From: Spirochaeta sp.
GTDB lineage: Bacteria; Myxococcota_A; UBA9160; UBA4427
DNA: 36,910 nucleotides
Assembly (NCBI GenBank): GCA_002691025.1
Contig: NZGT01000125.1
Coordinates: forward strand, 6,817 to 43,726
Reading direction: 5' to 3'
The notes below the pieces were generated by a model that worked only from the letters and a program-made list of their open reading frames with translations, was not told the DNA's origin and did not search any database. Shown in pieces: positions 9,516 to 17,382 of this stretch (position 1 is its first letter; the number at the start of each line of letters is the position of its first letter). The position numbers were made by a program, and so were the translations under genes.

Positions 9516-12032
9516 GTGGCTGACGATCCGAATCTTCCGACCGTGCTCCCCAATGGGGGAGATCCAAACGGCGGTGAAGTAGGCGGCATCAATATCGAAG
9601 ACGAGATGAGGACCTCGTTCCTCGCGTATTCGATGTCCGTAATCATCAGTCGCGCGCTGCCCAGTGTTCGTGATGGACTGAAACCGGTCCATCGCCGGAT
9701 CCTGTATGCGATGAACCAGGAAGGACTCCTTTCGAATCGCCCTCACAAGAAGTCTGTGGGTGTGGTGGGCGAAGTGCTCAAGCACTATCACCCGCACGGA
9801 GACAGTGCGGTCTATGAAGCGATGGTCCGCATGGCCCAGGACTTCTCACTCCGGTATCCGCTGGTGGATGGGCAGGGAAACTTCGGTTCCATCGACGGAG
9901 ACTCCGCAGCCGCCTACCGGTATACGGAAGCTCGTTTGGCGAGTCTGGCCGAAGAGATGTTGCGCGATATCGACAGCGAAACCGTTGATTTCGAGCCCAA
10001 CTTCGATGAGCAGATGGAGGAACCCACGGTTCTTCCGAGCCGCTTTCCGAACCTCCTTGCGAATGGGTCCTCTGGGATCGCGGTGGGGATGGCAACCAAT
10101 ATTCCGCCCCACAACCTGGTGGAGTTGACCGATGCCCTGATTCACGAAGCCAGAAATCCTGACTGCACCATTGAAGACCTCGTCGAGAAGATGCCGGGAC
10201 CGGATTTTCCGACGGGCGCCGAGATCTGTGGGATGGACGGAATCCGCAGCTATTACTCGACGGGACGAGGGCACCTGCTTGTCAGGGCCAAGGCCGACTT
10301 CGAGGAAACCAAGCGCGGCCCTCGGATCGTCGTGTCCGAGATTCCCTATCAGGTCAACAAGTCGACGCTGATCGAGCGCATGGCGGAACTGGTTCGGGAC
10401 GGGCGGATCGAAGGAATCACGGATCTTCGAGATGAGTCGAATCGCGAGGGAATGCGAATCGTCATCGAGCTTCGAAGAGACGCGTCAGAAGATGTGGTCC
10501 TCAACCAGCTTTACAAATTGACCCCACTCCAGACCACCTTCGCGGTCAACCTCCTGGCTCTGGTGAACGGGCGTCCAGAAACCCTTTCCGTCAAGCAAGC
10601 GCTCCGCCACTTCATCGAGTTTCGCAAGGAAGTGGTCATCCGGCGGACCATCTACGATCTGGCCCAGGCCGAAGCGCGTGCCCATATTCTCGAAGGCTTC
10701 GCGATCGCGCTGGATAACCTCGACGAGATCATCAGCCTGATCCGGGCCTCGGCGGATGCCGCCTCGGCGAGAACGGAACTCCAATCCCGCTTCGCACTTT
10801 CGGAGCGTCAGGCCCAGGCCATCCTGGAGATGCGTCTCCGAGCCCTGACCGCCATGGAAAGACAGAAGGTCCTTGCGGAACTGGAGGAGATCCGGGCTCG
10901 TATCGCGGAATACAAAGCGCTTCTGGCCAGCGATGAACTCATCCTGAACGTGGTGGTGGAGGAGGTCAGTGAGATCTCCGAGCGCTATGGGGATCCCCGC
11001 CGAACACAACTGGTCGAGGCCATCGATGGGATCACGAACGAAGACCTGATTGTCGAAGAAGACATGGTCGTGACGCTTTCGCATCTGGGTTACATCAAGC
11101 GAAATCCGGTCACCCTGTACCGGGCTCAGCGCCGTGGTGGTAAAGGGGCTCGTGGGATGGAGACCCGGAGCGAAGATTTCGTTCGCCATCTGGGTGTTGC
11201 TTCGACTCACGCGTATCTGCTCTTTTTCACGAATCTCGGTCGTCTGCATTGGCTCAAGGTGCATGCGCTTCCTCAGCTCGGTCGCGCCGCAAAGGGCAAG
11301 GCCATCGTCAATGTGCTGAACCTGGCCGAGGACGAACGCGTGCAGACCATGCTCCCGGTGAGGAGTTTCGATGAGATCGGAGACGATGAGTATGTGATCC
11401 TCTGTACGCGCAAGGGTGTCGTGAAGAAGACAGCTCTGGGGGCGTATTCGAACCCGCGTAAGGCCGGCATCATTGCTGTGAGCCTGGCGGACGGCGACGA
11501 ACTGATCGCGGTGGGTCGCTCTGCCGGGGACAATCGCGTCCTGGTGGCGAGTTCGACCGGGAAGGCGATTCTTTTCGAAGAAACCGACATTCGTCCCATG
11601 GGTCGAACGGCCACAGGTGTGCGCGGTGTGGCGTTGGCGGACGGCGATGAAGTGATTGGTATGGAGGTCATTGATCCGGAGTCCACGGTGTTGACGGTGA
11701 CGGCCAACGGATACGGGAAGAGGACCCGGATCGAGGACTACCGGGTCCAGCGACGCGGAGGCCAGGGAATCATCAATATCAAGACCACGGCCCGCAATGG
11801 ACAGGTGGTCGGGGTGACCCAGGTCGTGGACGGTGACGATGTCATGCTCATCACGGATGCCGGTAAGGTCCTACGCTGTTCAGTGGACGGCATTTCAACC
11901 ATGGGTCGAGCCACCCAGGGTGTGCGCGTGATGAACCTGTCTTCCGACGAGAGTCTGGTGACTGTGGCTCGCCTGGCCGAGGGGGACGCGGTACCGGATG
12001 CTGAGGGCGAGGAAGGCGAAGAGTCTTCCTAG
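9516..12032 (+). CDS. gyrA: DNA gyrase subunit A
   Basis: DNA-cleaving and rejoining subunit of gyrase. 838 residues from GTG 9516, which follows an AGGA Shine-Dalgarno 9 bp after gyrB, so the two are co-transcribed. The catalytic tyrosine is Tyr136 in [13 protein letters not shown]. The quinolone-determining segment reads [12 protein letters not shown], with the Ser of wild-type E. coli kept and Glu in place of its Asp87, a common natural variant. The C-terminal beta-pinwheel has the GyrA box QRRGGKG (538-544), which marks gyrase rather than topoisomerase IV, plus a related QRRGGQG later. The acidic C-terminal tail is typical. Confidence 0.98.
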   Translation: MADDPNLPTVLPNGGDPNGGEVGGINIEDEMRTSFLAYSMSVIISRALPSVRDGLKPVHRRILYAMNQEGLLSNRPHKKSVGVVGEVLKHYHPHGDSAVYEAMVRMAQDFSLRYPLVDGQGNFGSIDGDSAAAYRYTEARLASLAEEMLRDIDSETVDFEPNFDEQMEEPTVLPSRFPNLLANGSSGIAVGMATNIPPHNLVELTDALIHEARNPDCTIEDLVEKMPGPDFPTGAEICGMDGIRSYYSTGRGHLLVRAKADFEETKRGPRIVVSEIPYQVNKSTLIERMAELVRDGRIEGITDLRDESNREGMRIVIELRRDASEDVVLNQLYKLTPLQTTFAVNLLALVNGRPETLSVKQALRHFIEFRKEVVIRRTIYDLAQAEARAHILEGFAIALDNLDEIISLIRASADAASARTELQSRFALSERQAQAILEMRLRALTAMERQKVLAELEEIRARIAEYKALLASDELILNVVVEEVSEISERYGDPRRTQLVEAIDGITNEDLIVEEDMVVTLSHLGYIKRNPVTLYRAQRRGGKGARGMETRSEDFVRHLGVASTHAYLLFFTNLGRLHWLKVHALPQLGRAAKGKAIVNVLNLAEDERVQTMLPVRSFDEIGDDEYVILCTRKGVVKKTALGAYSNPRKAGIIAVSLADGDELIAVGRSAGDNRVLVASSTGKAILFEETDIRPMGRTATGVRGVALADGDEVIGMEVIDPESTVLTVTANGYGKRTRIEDYRVQRRGGQGIINIKTTARNGQVVGVTQVVDGDDVMLITDAGKVLRCSVDGISTMGRATQGVRVMNLSSDESLVTVARLAEGDAVPDAEGEEGEESS

Positions 12033-12073
12033 ACACGGATTGCTTTCCGTAGACCAGACTGTTTGGACAAGAA

Positions 12074-13399
12074 ATGAAAAGTCGAAAACCCCGTCTCGGT
12101 GGCGCGAGTCACGCAAAATCCAACGCTGCCTTTCGTTCCGCCAAGCGAAGAATTCCCGGCGGAGTCAACAGCCCGGTCCGCGCGTTTGGTTCCGTGGGCG
12201 GGACGCCGATTTTCATCGATCGCGGCAAGGGCTGTCGCATTTGGGATATCGATCAGAACGAATACATCGATTATGTGGGATCGTGGGGCCCTCTGATCCT
12301 GGGTCACAGCGCTCCGGCAGTGTTGCGCGCGGTACGAAAGGCGCTTGCGCGGGGAACTGGCTTTGGGGCGCCCACCGAGGCTGAGACCGTGCTGGCCAAG
12401 GCGATTCGGCGCGCCCTTCCTTCGGCTGAGATGGTTCGGATGGTTTCGTCGGGCACCGAGGCGACCATGAGTGCGATCCGCCTGGCTCGCGGCGTCACGG
12501 GCCGGGACCGGGTCTTGAAATTCGAAGGGGGCTACCACGGCCATTCGGACGGTCTGCTGGTGGGGGCGGGGAGTGGCGTCGCGACTCTCGGAATTCCCGG
12601 ATCACCGGGGGTGCCGGCCGCCATGGCGGAACTCACATTACAGGTTCCCTATAACGACCTGGCGGGGGCGGAGGAAGCCTTCGCGAGTTGGCCCGATGAG
12701 ATTGCATGCGTGATTGTCGAACCCATTGCGGGGAATATGGGTTGCATCCCACCTGAGCCTGGATTTCTCGAGGGCTTGCGATCCCTGTGCACCGACCGTG
12801 GCGCGCTGCTTATATTCGACGAGGTGATGACCGGCTTTCGTGTCGCCCGAGGTGGGGCGCAGCGTCTCTATGGAGTTTCCCCCGACCTGACCTGTCTGGG
12901 AAAGATCGTCGGTGGGGGGTTGCCGGCCGCCGCGTACGGGGGGAGCAACGATTTGATGCAGCATGTGGCGCCCGCCGGTGAGGTCTACCAAGCGGGCACC
13001 CTTTCAGGCAATCCGCTCGCGGTGGCGGCGGGGATAGCCACTCTGGAGGCTCTTGAAGCCGAGGGGGTCTACGAGCGGCTTTCGCAGAGCTCGGAGGCGC
13101 TGGTCGGTGGACTTTCCCAGTTGGCCGATGAGGTCGGGATTCCCCTCACGACGACCTCCGTGGGGGGCATGTTCGGTTTCTACTTCCACCCGGGTCCGGT
13201 TCGGAATTTCACGGAGGCCAAGCAGAACCACGAGGCTCGCTTCAGGCGGTTTTTCGCGCGAATGCTCAAAGGGGGAATCAACCTTGCCCCTTCCCCGTAT
13301 GAGGCGGGTTTCATCTCTTTGGCGCACCGGCCAGCGGACGTGGCCCAGACCCTGGATGTAGCGGCGGTTGCCCTCAAGGAGGCCGCAAAGGTCCGTTGA
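12074..13399 (+). CDS. hemL: Glutamate-1-semialdehyde 2,1-aminomutase
   Basis: PLP enzyme that converts glutamate-1-semialdehyde to 5-aminolevulinate in the C5 pathway to tetrapyrroles. 441 residues; ATG 12074 has a weak ribosome site. The N-terminal IPGGVNSPVRAF signature is near residue 28, the PLP-contacting GTEATMSAIRLAR near 135, and DEVMTGFR near 252. The Schiff-base lysine is Lys277 in CLGKIVGGGLP, and the GTLSGNPLA motif follows. It starts 41 bp after gyrA and may be in the same transcript. It shows that this cell makes haem by the C5 route and not by ALA synthase, as far as this gene shows. Confidence 0.97.
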   Translation: MKSRKPRLGGASHAKSNAAFRSAKRRIPGGVNSPVRAFGSVGGTPIFIDRGKGCRIWDIDQNEYIDYVGSWGPLILGHSAPAVLRAVRKALARGTGFGAPTEAETVLAKAIRRALPSAEMVRMVSSGTEATMSAIRLARGVTGRDRVLKFEGGYHGHSDGLLVGAGSGVATLGIPGSPGVPAAMAELTLQVPYNDLAGAEEAFASWPDEIACVIVEPIAGNMGCIPPEPGFLEGLRSLCTDRGALLIFDEVMTGFRVARGGAQRLYGVSPDLTCLGKIVGGGLPAAAYGGSNDLMQHVAPAGEVYQAGTLSGNPLAVAAGIATLEALEAEGVYERLSQSSEALVGGLSQLADEVGIPLTTTSVGGMFGFYFHPGPVRNFTEAKQNHEARFRRFFARMLKGGINLAPSPYEAGFISLAHRPADVAQTLDVAAVALKEAAKVR

Positions 13400-13424
13400 G
13401 GCTGTCTTGGCGGTTGGCTATGCT
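13396..13424 (+). promoter_or_regulatory. Candidate promoter of the F0 ATP synthase genes
   Basis: TTGAGG (13396-13401) and TATGCT (13419-13424) are separated by 17 bp, close to the sigma-70 spacing. The -35 hexamer overlaps the hemL stop codon. It would give a leader of about 185 bases before the first AtpI-type gene. Confidence 0.4.
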
Positions 13425-13615
13425 GCGCGCCGTCCTTTTGGATCGTGGTGTGGCTGAGCGCGGGTGAAGAAGCATCGGCCTGCGAACCATCGCCGCCGGT
13501 TTCGGTCTTCAGAGGATTCGGACTCGAGCTGCGTGTCGCAGGAAGATGAAGGCAGAAACAGAAAAGGCATAGGGTAGATAGGGAAGACAAGAGGTCAGAT
13601 CATAAGAAAGCCGTG

Positions 13616-13888
13616 ATGTCAGAGGGCCAGGAAAAGAAACCGGGAGACCGGGCCAGTCAGATGCTGAATAAAACCGCCGATCGGATGAATGACGGTTCGA
13701 AGTATCAAGGGGCCTTGGAGGCTGTGCTGGCCATCCCGATCGGAGCTGGACTGGGTTACTGGGCGGACAAGGAATGGGATGTTTCTCCCGTTGGGCTTTT
13801 GATCGGATTCGGCTTGGGGTTTGCGGCGTTTATTCTCGGAGTGATTCGCATGCGACCTGGAGTAGAGACCTCGGACGACGAAGAGTAG
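13616..13888 (+). CDS. AtpZ/AtpI-type small F0 assembly protein
   Basis: Small two-helix membrane protein of the group annotated as F0F1 ATPase assembly factor (AtpZ/AtpI). About 90 residues from ATG 13616; GTG 13613 immediately before it is also possible. A soluble N-terminal part is followed by two membrane segments (about 36-52 and 58-78), with the GAGLGYWADKEW loop typical of the family (GxxLGxxxDxxxG-like). Helix 2 reads LLIGFGLGFAAFILGVIRM. It is the first of four consecutive F0-related genes. In related operons such proteins aid c-ring or a-subunit assembly and may carry Mg2+; neither is shown here. Confidence 0.8.
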   Translation: MSEGQEKKPGDRASQMLNKTADRMNDGSKYQGALEAVLAIPIGAGLGYWADKEWDVSPVGLLIGFGLGFAAFILGVIRMRPGVETSDDEE

Positions 13889-13950
13889 AAGTATTCAACA
13901 GTCGGGAGCAGGTGTAGAAAGACCCTCCCCGGTTGGAATTGAGACAAACC

Positions 13951-13969
13951 GGTTGGCGCTGAGCCAACC
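13951..13969 (+). promoter_or_regulatory. Hairpin at the start of the second AtpI-type gene
   Basis: GGTTGGC (13951-13957) pairs with GCCAACC (13963-13969) around a 5-base loop. A second copy of the left part (CCGGTTGG, 13929-13936, again at 13949-13956) can compete for the same right arm. The hairpin ends one base before ATG 13970, so it could control initiation there. Confidence 0.45.
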
Positions 13970-14368
13970 ATGCATGAAAGAGGCGCTTCAAGCGTGAATC
14001 AAGATTTTGCCATACATCTGATCATCGGACTCGGGACACTGGTCGCGGGCCTGCTGGCTTTGTTGGTATCGCCGGGGCAAGGGGCTGCTGCGGCAGCCGG
14101 TGTTGCCTTGAGTGTTCTGAATTATCAGTGGCTCTACCGAGGCGCCGTGCGCTTTTTTGAAGCGGCCCAGGCAGGGAATGCTGGCCAGGGGATCTGGATC
14201 GTGGTGGCTTTGTTGCGAATCGGCCTTCTGGTCGGCGGCCTCGCAGTTCTTCTGAAATTGGGTTTGCCAGGCGTGGGCCTGGTGGTCGGTCTTTCAGTTC
14301 CCGTCTTCTCCCAGATTGCGTGGAGTAGCTACAGGGCATTTCATCAATCAGTGCAGGCGCGGAGTTGA
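13970..14368 (+). CDS. atpI: ATP synthase subunit I family protein
   Basis: Four-helix membrane protein of the ATP synthase I family, thought to help c-ring assembly. 132 residues from ATG 13970, or 124 from GTG 13994, which has AGAGG 10 bp upstream; the later start is attractive because a hairpin abuts ATG 13970. Hydrophobic segments lie at about 16-32, 36-55, 70-92 and 95-112. The second segment includes AGVALSVLNYQWLYRGAVR, a pattern usual for AtpI. It is followed by atpB after 7 bp. Having both an AtpZ-like and an AtpI-like gene before atpB is seen in several deltaproteobacterial operons. Confidence 0.75.
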   Translation: MHERGASSVNQDFAIHLIIGLGTLVAGLLALLVSPGQGAAAAAGVALSVLNYQWLYRGAVRFFEAAQAGNAGQGIWIVVALLRIGLLVGGLAVLLKLGLPGVGLVVGLSVPVFSQIAWSSYRAFHQSVQARS

Positions 14369-14375
14369 TCAAATC

Positions 14376-15092
14376 ATGAATCTTTATAACGTGTTGGGAA
14401 ACCAGATCCCACCTGTCTACCAGGCGACCGCCTTGGTCTTGATGATCCTGTTGGCCGGAGGTCTCGTGGTTCGCAGTCGGCTGGCCGACGGGGAGGCCGC
14501 ACTCCTTCCCGACGAAGGCTTTTCCATCCGGAACATCTTCGAGGTCCTGATTGAGCTCATGGCCGATCAGGGTCGTTCGATCATCGGTGAGCACTATCGC
14601 TCGTACTTCCCGTTGGTGGGATCCATCTTCTTCTTCGTTCTCGTCGGGAACGTGATGGGGTTGATTCCCGGCCTTGGAGAGCCTGCCACGGGGAACGTGA
14701 ATACGGCGGCAGCCTGGGCGATCATTGCCTTCACGGCCTACAACTATATCGGGATCAAGGAGCACGGTTGGAGCTACATCAACCACTTCATGGGCCCGGC
14801 GTTCTGGCAGCCGACCATCGGCGGTAAGACGTATCATGTACGCGTCATGATGCCTCTCTTCCTGCCCCTGGAGCTCCTTTTGCATGGGGCACGTGTCATC
14901 ACGTTGACGGTGCGTCTTGTCGCGAACATGTTTGCGGATCACGCCGTGGTCATGGTCTGGATTGGAATCGTGCCCATTGCGGTTCCGGCCATCTTCATGG
15001 GCCTCGGACTGTTCGTGGCCTTTCTGCAGGCTTTCGTTTTCGCGCTTCTTACCATGATCTACATCGGCCTCGCCCTTGATGAAGCCCACTGA
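14376..15092 (+). CDS. atpB: ATP synthase F0 subunit a
   Basis: Stator subunit of F0 that forms the two half-channels next to the c-ring. 238 residues from ATG 14376, with GGAG upstream; the longer frame to 14316 overlaps the preceding gene and is not family-like. The essential arginine is Arg180 in LTVRLVANMFADH. Earlier motifs include GNVMGLIPGL near residue 92 and the helix-rich C-terminus ending in IYIGLALDEAH. Five to six membrane helices are visible. It lies directly between the AtpI-type gene and atpE, while subunits b, delta, alpha, gamma, beta and epsilon are not in the window. Confidence 0.96.
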   Translation: MNLYNVLGNQIPPVYQATALVLMILLAGGLVVRSRLADGEAALLPDEGFSIRNIFEVLIELMADQGRSIIGEHYRSYFPLVGSIFFFVLVGNVMGLIPGLGEPATGNVNTAAAWAIIAFTAYNYIGIKEHGWSYINHFMGPAFWQPTIGGKTYHVRVMMPLFLPLELLLHGARVITLTVRLVANMFADHAVVMVWIGIVPIAVPAIFMGLGLFVAFLQAFVFALLTMIYIGLALDEAH

Positions 15093-15156
15093 GGGTGGAT
15101 GTCTGAATCACAGCTGCTGGCATAAGGTCCGGCACAAAGCTCTGAAGGAGAAAAAG

Positions 15157-15477
15157 TTGAAAAAAGTGCTTTCTACATTGTTTTGGTCATTGGTCTTCGT
15201 TGCCGTTCCCACCCTGGCCTTCGCGGCTGATGGAGGCGGTACGGGTGCCGATGCCGGTATGAACGCCGGTAAGGCGATTGGCGCAGGCCTGGCGATTGGT
15301 GCCGCCGGTCTGGGAAGTAGTATCGGGATGGGGATGACCGCGGGTAACACCACAGCCGGTATTGCTCGAAACCCCGGTGCGGCCCCCGCCATGTTTACGA
15401 ACTTCATTCTGGGCATGGTGCTGCTCGAGTCCGTGGCGATTTACGGCCTCCTGATTGCATTCCTTCTCCTCCCCTGA
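15157..15477 (+). CDS. atpE: ATP synthase F0 subunit c, with signal-like N-terminus
   Basis: Proteolipid of the rotating F0 ring. I place the start at TTG 15157, which follows AGGAG at 15146-15150 with a 6-bp gap, giving 106 residues; the frame upstream overlaps atpB. Residues 1-23 look like a signal peptide (MKKVLSTLFWSL, cleavage likely after AFA), leaving about 83 residues, the normal length. The ion-binding Glu91 is in LLESVAIYGLL. Ser92 and Tyr96 match the E-S-x-x-x-Y part of sodium-binding rings, but the helix-1 Gln of sodium types is Met58, so proton coupling is more likely. The loop ARNPGAAP is typical. Confidence 0.93.
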   Translation: MKKVLSTLFWSLVFVAVPTLAFAADGGGTGADAGMNAGKAIGAGLAIGAAGLGSSIGMGMTAGNTTAGIARNPGAAPAMFTNFILGMVLLESVAIYGLLIAFLLLP

Positions 15478-15850
15478 AGTCGTGGCCCATTGAGGCGCCG
15501 GGCAAGAGCTCGGAGCGGATCTCACCCCGTGTGTTGGTCCGTTCCGAATACAATGCTCCTGCCCGGCGACTCGGGTTCCGCCTACCCCCGGTCCCGTTAG
15601 AGGGGTTGGGCGGATTGTCATCGTTTGATGACAGGGCTTGGCTAAAGCAAAGCCCATGCCAGCTTCCTTTCTTGAAGCCAGGCGGTTCCCAGCGTGCGCA
15701 AAGCTCTTTCGCGCAGTGGGGACGAGGATCCAGGCCCGACTTCGTGAACACGAGGTCTTGTTTGCGTCGCGAACTCCCGGGCTCCTGGTCTGCCTTCGCC
15801 GCCACCGGTCCGTTTGACATGCTGCTTGCCACGCGGGGAGGAGTTTGAGC
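15478..15850 (+). ncRNA. Candidate structured RNA region between atpE and tmk
   Basis: 373 bp without a gene I can support. At least five stem-loops follow one another. (1) 15496-15568: CGCCGGGCA with TGCCCGGCG, then GAGC with GCTC, then TCGGAGCGGA with TCCGTTCCGA (one G-U), in total about 23 pairs. (2) 15577-15614: about 12 pairs with one bulge. (3) 15616-15633: TGTCATC-GTTT-GATGACA. (4) 15634-15655: GGGCTT with AAGCCC. (5) 15730-15788: CCAGG and CCCG with CGGG and CCTGG, enclosing a smaller stem. No T-tracts follow, and no motifs of SRP RNA, tmRNA, RNase P RNA or common riboswitches were recognised. Transcription is not proven; it could be a 3' UTR, a leader of tmk or an independent RNA. 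Confidence 0.45.
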
Positions 15851-16459
15851 GTGTCCGGTTGCTTGATTGCCTTTGAAGGGATCGATGGCTCGGGGAAGAG
15901 CACCCAGGTCGAACGACTGGCGTCCGCCTTGCGGGCGGCCGGTCATGAAGTCTGTGTGACCCGGGAGCCCACGGATGGAGAACACGGTCGGAAGATCCGT
16001 GCTCTTTCGACGCGCGGAGCGCCGCTTTCCCTGGAAGAAGAGCTCGACCTCTTTGAGCAGGATCGCCGAGAACACGTAAAGGAGCTGATTGCTCCGGCGC
16101 TGGGTCGTGGCGAGGTCGTCATTACAGACCGTTACTTTCTGTCTACGGCCGCCTATCAAGGTTCACGGGGTTTGGACAGTGACGCCATTCTCCGATCTCA
16201 CGAAGAACTCTTCCCCATCCCGGACGTGGTCTTCTTCATCGATGTCCCGCCCGAAGCGGCTCTTCTCCGGGTCGAGGCACGGGGAGAAGAGATGAACGAG
16301 TCCTATGAAAAATTGGGCTTTCTGCAGGATGTGGCGAAGTTGTTTCGATCCTTTGAGAGGGCGTATATCTGCCCCATCTCCGGTGAGGGAAGCCCCGAAA
16401 CCGTCCATCAGGCGGTGTTGGCCCAACTGACCGCGCGACCCGGGCTGCCGTCTCTCTAG
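15851..16459 (+). CDS. tmk: Thymidylate kinase
   Basis: Phosphorylates dTMP to dTDP with ATP. 202 residues from GTG 15851, chosen because GGGGAGGAG (15835-15843) is at the right distance; the TTG at 15845 is too close to it. The P-loop reads FEGIDGSGKSTQ near residue 8-19, followed by [16 protein letters not shown], and the DRY motif is ITDRYFLSTAAYQGSRGL near residue 90. The C-terminal half is shorter than usual but complete. It is preceded by a structured intergenic region and faces the CPBP gene convergently, so it ends the rightward block. Confidence 0.94.
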   Translation: MSGCLIAFEGIDGSGKSTQVERLASALRAAGHEVCVTREPTDGEHGRKIRALSTRGAPLSLEEELDLFEQDRREHVKELIAPALGRGEVVITDRYFLSTAAYQGSRGLDSDAILRSHEELFPIPDVVFFIDVPPEAALLRVEARGEEMNESYEKLGFLQDVAKLFRSFERAYICPISGEGSPETVHQAVLAQLTARPGLPSL

Positions 16460-16485
16460 TCTTGGTTCGGCACCCTCGTGTCGGG

Positions 16486-17382
16486 TTATGGCTCGGGGGG
16501 AGCGATCGGGATTTCGATGGGTCTTTTCTGGGCTTGTTTCCAGAGCGTCGAAATTCCCCAGACGACTGCGATCAGAGACGGCCAGAACACAAGTGCGGGT
16601 ATGCCGGTGCCCGGCTCGTTGAAGGCCGGTACGGAGAAGATCGGGTCTTCTTCTGTCGCGGCCAGGTGGATGATGGAAAAAGCCGACGAGACCAGAATGA
16701 CGGGGAGAATCGAGCCCGAGGCCAATCGGATCAGGCACAGAAGCGCCCCGACGATGAGCCATGTCGGGAGAGGCACCACCGAGTCGCCCGGTGCGCCCGA
16801 GGCCGGGAAGTGGACCACGGAGTAGAGAACCGTAATCAAGAGCATGCCTCGGATGCGCCCCATCTTCGCGACGATTCCCTGCTGCAAGACACCAAAGAAG
16901 AAGAAGCCTTCGACGATGGGAATGATGCCGGCCGCGACGACCACGGTCTCCAAGGCGGCGAACGTGGACTCGGCCTTGAGGAGCGCGTCCATTTCTTCGC
17001 GCAGCTCAGTGAACTCGGGGGATGGAGGCAGGACCCATTCCAGGTAGAGGTTGAATTCGCTGATCAGGAATACAGACGGCAGGAGCGCGAGGAGTGCGGG
17101 AATCAGGTTGGGATCAAAATTCTGGAGTCCCAACCGGACCTCGTGCGGGGGCGGAACCGCACGCGCCGCGAGTGTGGCGATTCCTCCGAGCCCTACCGCA
17201 TAACCGATTCCCATGGAAACCATCAAGGGAGAACTCCCGGCGATACCACTCCCGGCCATGATGCTGGCAATCAGTGAAGAAAGGAAAAGGCCCGTAAGCG
17301 CAAGCATGGATCCCGCCAGGGGACCGGGGAACATCTCGACGGGTTCGTCCGACTTTCGAGGGGGTCTGGAATCAGGATCCAT
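16486..17382 (-). CDS. CPBP-family intramembrane protein with altered protease motif
   Basis: Multi-helix membrane protein of the CPBP (CAAX protease and bacteriocin-processing) type; about 298 residues from ATG 17382, which overlaps the uvrA stop by 11 bp. The longer frame to 17583 is antisense-like and not family-like. Eight or so hydrophobic segments are visible. Motif 1, normally EExxxR, reads IVEGFFFFGVLQ: the first Glu is kept, the second is Gly and the Arg is Phe. Motif 2 reads LYSVVHFPA and motif 3 reads AFSIIHLAA, so both histidines are present. It may be catalytically dead or use a different mechanism. Its substrate is unknown. Convergent with tmk. Confidence 0.7.
   Translation of the reverse strand: MDPDSRPPRKSDEPVEMFPGPLAGSMLALTGLFLSSLIASIMAGSGIAGSSPLMVSMGIGYAVGLGGIATLAARAVPPPHEVRLGLQNFDPNLIPALLALLPSVFLISEFNLYLEWVLPPSPEFTELREEMDALLKAESTFAALETVVVAAGIIPIVEGFFFFGVLQQGIVAKMGRIRGMLLITVLYSVVHFPASGAPGDSVVPLPTWLIVGALLCLIRLASGSILPVILVSSAFSIIHLAATEEDPIFSVPAFNEPGTGIPALVFWPSLIAVVWGISTLWKQAQKRPIEIPIAPPEP

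Noticed and set aside
14022-15089. 355-residue antisense frame over the AtpI-type gene and atpB
   Set aside because: Shadow of real membrane-protein genes; composition rich in His, Asp and Gln, as expected from antisense of hydrophobic codons.
15531-15848. 105-residue frame in the atpE-tmk gap and a 251-residue antisense frame over it
   Set aside because: No recognisable domain or ribosome site; the sequence is better explained by stem-loops.
16462-17277. 271-residue plus-strand frame over the CPBP gene
   Set aside because: Antisense of hydrophobic codons (Glu, Gly and Asp rich) without a family match.
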